In this document: in pieces, positions 13,622 through 14,672 of the stretch
Layout of the letters: every line of letters starts with the position of its first letter
Numbering within the stretch: the stretch's first letter is position 1
DNA from: Eutypella sp. D-1
Taxonomy: Eukaryota; Ascomycota; Sordariomycetes; Xylariales; Diatrypaceae
Reading direction: 5' to 3'
Length of the DNA: 14,672 bases
NCBI GenBank assembly: GCA_023313575.1
Contig: JAJTTP010000060.1
Coordinates: forward strand, 1 to 14,672
The notes under the pieces: model-generated
Database searches by the model: none
Seen by the model: the letters and a program-made list of their open reading frames with translations, nothing else
Told to the model about the DNA's origin: nothing
Program-made: the position numbers and the translations under genes

Positions 13622-14245
13622 AAAAGAATATTTTTAAATACACCATTAGATGGGTGTTGTTATTTACCTACTAGTCCAATAGCACCCATAAAATATAAAG
13701 GATATTTTACTTCTGTTAATGAAAATAACTTAAAGGATAAATAATTTTTAGAATGATTCTCTGGCTTTATAATTAAAAAGATCCTCGAAGAGTAAAATCA
13801 CCTTTTGTTTTTTAAATCTTGATAGATTTACATAAGGATGGTCTAAAAACACTAGAGTACATTCAAACAAGATGTAGGTAATATATCTAATTCAAAGAAC
13901 TTTAGCAGGTTTTCTGTTTCAAGTAAAACAGGGATTACTTAAATTATATAAATTTTTACTAAATATCCTTTAAAGTCTACTAAAAATTTCGATTTTGCAG
14001 TAGCTTCGCGTATCCCATCTCCCATATCCCATATCCCATATCCATCAGGTAAATTTTTCCCAGGGATTAGAAAAAAAAGCTTTTGAACATTATCACCAGA
14101 GGGAGATAATGTAGACTCTAGAGAAGATATTATTTTTAAAGTAGATAAAATAAGAGAGGGTATGAACACAAGAAGACCCTCTGAACTTGATAACTCAGAT
14201 AATATAAGTATAAACAAAATCTTGATTATTAGGGTTCATAGTTAA
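13622..14245 (+). pseudogene. LAGLIDADG endonuclease pseudogene in the nad6 intron
   Basis: A single frame can be followed for about 620 bases despite several TAA/TAG stops. In order: YKGYFTSVNENNLKDK; FLEWFSGFI, matching the start of a LAGLIDADG helix (WFSGFIDGEG) but losing the acidic end; DVGNISNSKNFSRFSVSSKTG; IFTKYPLKSTKNFDF, the typical KYPL...K..DF block; a repeat of about 60 bases (CATATCC units and GGTAAATTTTTCCCAGGGA); then SFWTLSPEGDNVDSRED and IREGMNTRRP, the usual terminal basic helix. The gene ends at TAA 14243. The inserted repeat keeps the frame. Loss of the catalytic acid and the stops (e.g. 13742, 13793, 13934) show it is dead. Confidence 0.65.
14015..14065 (+). repeat. CATATCC tandem units and GGTAAATTTTTCCC repeat inside the LAGLIDADG pseudogene
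   Basis: About four units of the type TCCCATA(T) precede TCAGGTAAATTTTTCCCAGGGA, related to the end of repeat type 1. The remnant's frame stays open through it. Confidence 0.75.
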
Positions 14246-14270
14246 AAAAAAAATAAAAAAAGAAAATCTT

Positions 14271-14300
14271 AACCCCCGCTGCCCTCTTACAGCGGGGGTT
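14271..14300 (+). repeat. C5/G5 hairpin element, variant
   Basis: AACCCCCGCTG (14271-14281) pairs with CAGCGGGGGTT (14290-14300) around CCCTCTTA. It lies 26 bases after the stop of the LAGLIDADG pseudogene. Confidence 0.87.
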
Positions 14301-14350
14301 TAAGTATTATATAAAATTAATAGTTCAATTTAATTTCAAGTAGACACGCA

Positions 14351-14370
14351 CCCGCAGACTTGTCTGCGGG
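14351..14370 (+). repeat. 9-bp perfect C/G hairpin
   Basis: CCCGCAGAC pairs perfectly with GTCTGCGGG around TT. It is related to the neighbouring C5/G5 elements. Confidence 0.85.
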
Positions 14371-14409
14371 GGGGTTTATTTACCTTACTTATCTATCCAC
14401 GAAAGGGAT

Positions 14410-14489
14410 ATGATCCTACTTCAAGGAGTCGTCTAGGCTGCCTCCAAACCCCCGCTGCATCCTTACTGCGGGGGTTTAAGAAGGATCAT
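14410..14489 (+). mobile_element. nested hairpin element upstream of the second nad6-intron ORF
   Basis: Outer arms ATGATCCT (14410-14417) and AGGATCAT (14482-14489) pair perfectly. Inside, AAACCCCCGC (14446-14455) pairs with GCGGGGGTTT (14468-14477) around TGCATCCTTACT, nearly the loop of the element at 10879-10912. The paired structure resembles a double-hairpin element inserted at the start of a LAGLIDADG reading frame. Confidence 0.65.
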
Positions 14490-14672
14490 TTTTTGTAGTA
14501 AGAGATGAAAATATGACTGTGTTTAGTTTAGGGCAAGTTTCTCAAAACAAACCTTTACTTGAAAAATAGTAGGATTTTTGAATAGTCACGTAGGTGACTT
14601 TTATATAAAAAAAGATTATCTAGGAATTTATGATAACGCTAAAAATAATTGGGTGAATTTTTTTTATTCTTT
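14483..14672 (+). pseudogene. second LAGLIDADG-like reading frame, frameshifted, continues past the window
   Basis: GSFFVVRDENMTVFSLGQVSQ and NKPLLEK (14483-14566) fit the first strands of a LAGLIDADG domain just after the catalytic helix (typically ...GEGSF.V...FSLGQ...LL..I). TAG 14567 stops this frame after a run of five A. One extra A would join it to the open +1 frame VGFLNSHVGDFYIKK...YDNAKNNWVNFFYS, which runs to the window edge. This is therefore either a one-base deletion in an A run or a sequencing error. The catalytic helix should lie just upstream but is replaced by the nested hairpin element. Confidence 0.45.

Larger units (their letters stand above)
13382..14672 (+). other. group I intron in nad6, 5' part (continues past the window)
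   Basis: The internal guide sequence GCCGC (13401-13405) pairs with the exon end GCGGT. It is followed at once by GTTGGTTAGAATCCAACTCTA, a stem-loop matching the one in the rns intron near 5413. The intron holds two LAGLIDADG reading frames, a long hairpin (13524-13570) and several C/G hairpin elements. The catalytic P7 core is not found and should lie downstream. Confidence 0.75.

Noticed and set aside
13939..14217. Minus-strand ORF of 92 codons in the nad6 intron
   Set aside because: It is the shadow of the LAGLIDADG pseudogene, whose conserved blocks are on the + strand.

Overview
The window is a piece of a fungal mitochondrial genome, most likely from a filamentous ascomycete (Pezizomycotina). 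Four things point there: AT-rich DNA; UGA read as tryptophan, supported by a tRNA-Trp with a UCA anticodon and by in-frame TGA at Trp positions of recognisable proteins; a mitochondrial-type small-subunit rRNA; and group I introns with LAGLIDADG and GIY-YIG homing-endonuclease genes. All recognisable genes lie on the + strand. I cannot name the species.

Layout. (1) 1-113 is the 3' end of atp6. (2) 113-1684 is accessory: a chimeric membrane/coiled-coil ORF (orf355), then a small proline-rich ORF whose end is frameshifted by a 16-bp tandem duplication. (3) 1857-3512 is one 551-codon reading frame in code 4. It joins an ATP synthase subunit 9 (atp9)-like hairpin without its polar loop, a copy of the cox1 C-terminal tail, and a complete class III PLP-dependent aminotransferase. 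(4) 4280 to about 7610 is rns, interrupted by a group I intron (about 5334-6923) with a LAGLIDADG remnant. (5) 7583-9492 is a homing-endonuclease graveyard: a duplicated rns 3' end brackets a broken GIY-YIG gene, followed by a broken LAGLIDADG gene. (6) 9577-13102 is a tRNA region (Tyr, Asn, Lys, Gly, Asp, Ser-GCU, Trp) with decayed tRNA copies, many GC-rich palindromic repeats and a candidate RNase P RNA. (7) 13149 onward is nad6 exon 1, then a group I intron that runs off the window and carries two LAGLIDADG reading frames.

The core genes serve oxidative phosphorylation (atp6, nad6) and organellar translation (rns, tRNAs). The rest reflects heavy colonisation by mobile endonucleases and by palindromic GC-rich elements, several of which sit inside endonuclease genes. 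The most unusual item is the aminotransferase, a metabolic enzyme not part of the standard mitochondrial gene set. It keeps its catalytic residues and follows fragments of two respiratory-chain genes in one frame. A second, unrelated ORF (orf355) carries the same kind of cox1 tail, so two foreign coding regions appear to have been captured in the same way.
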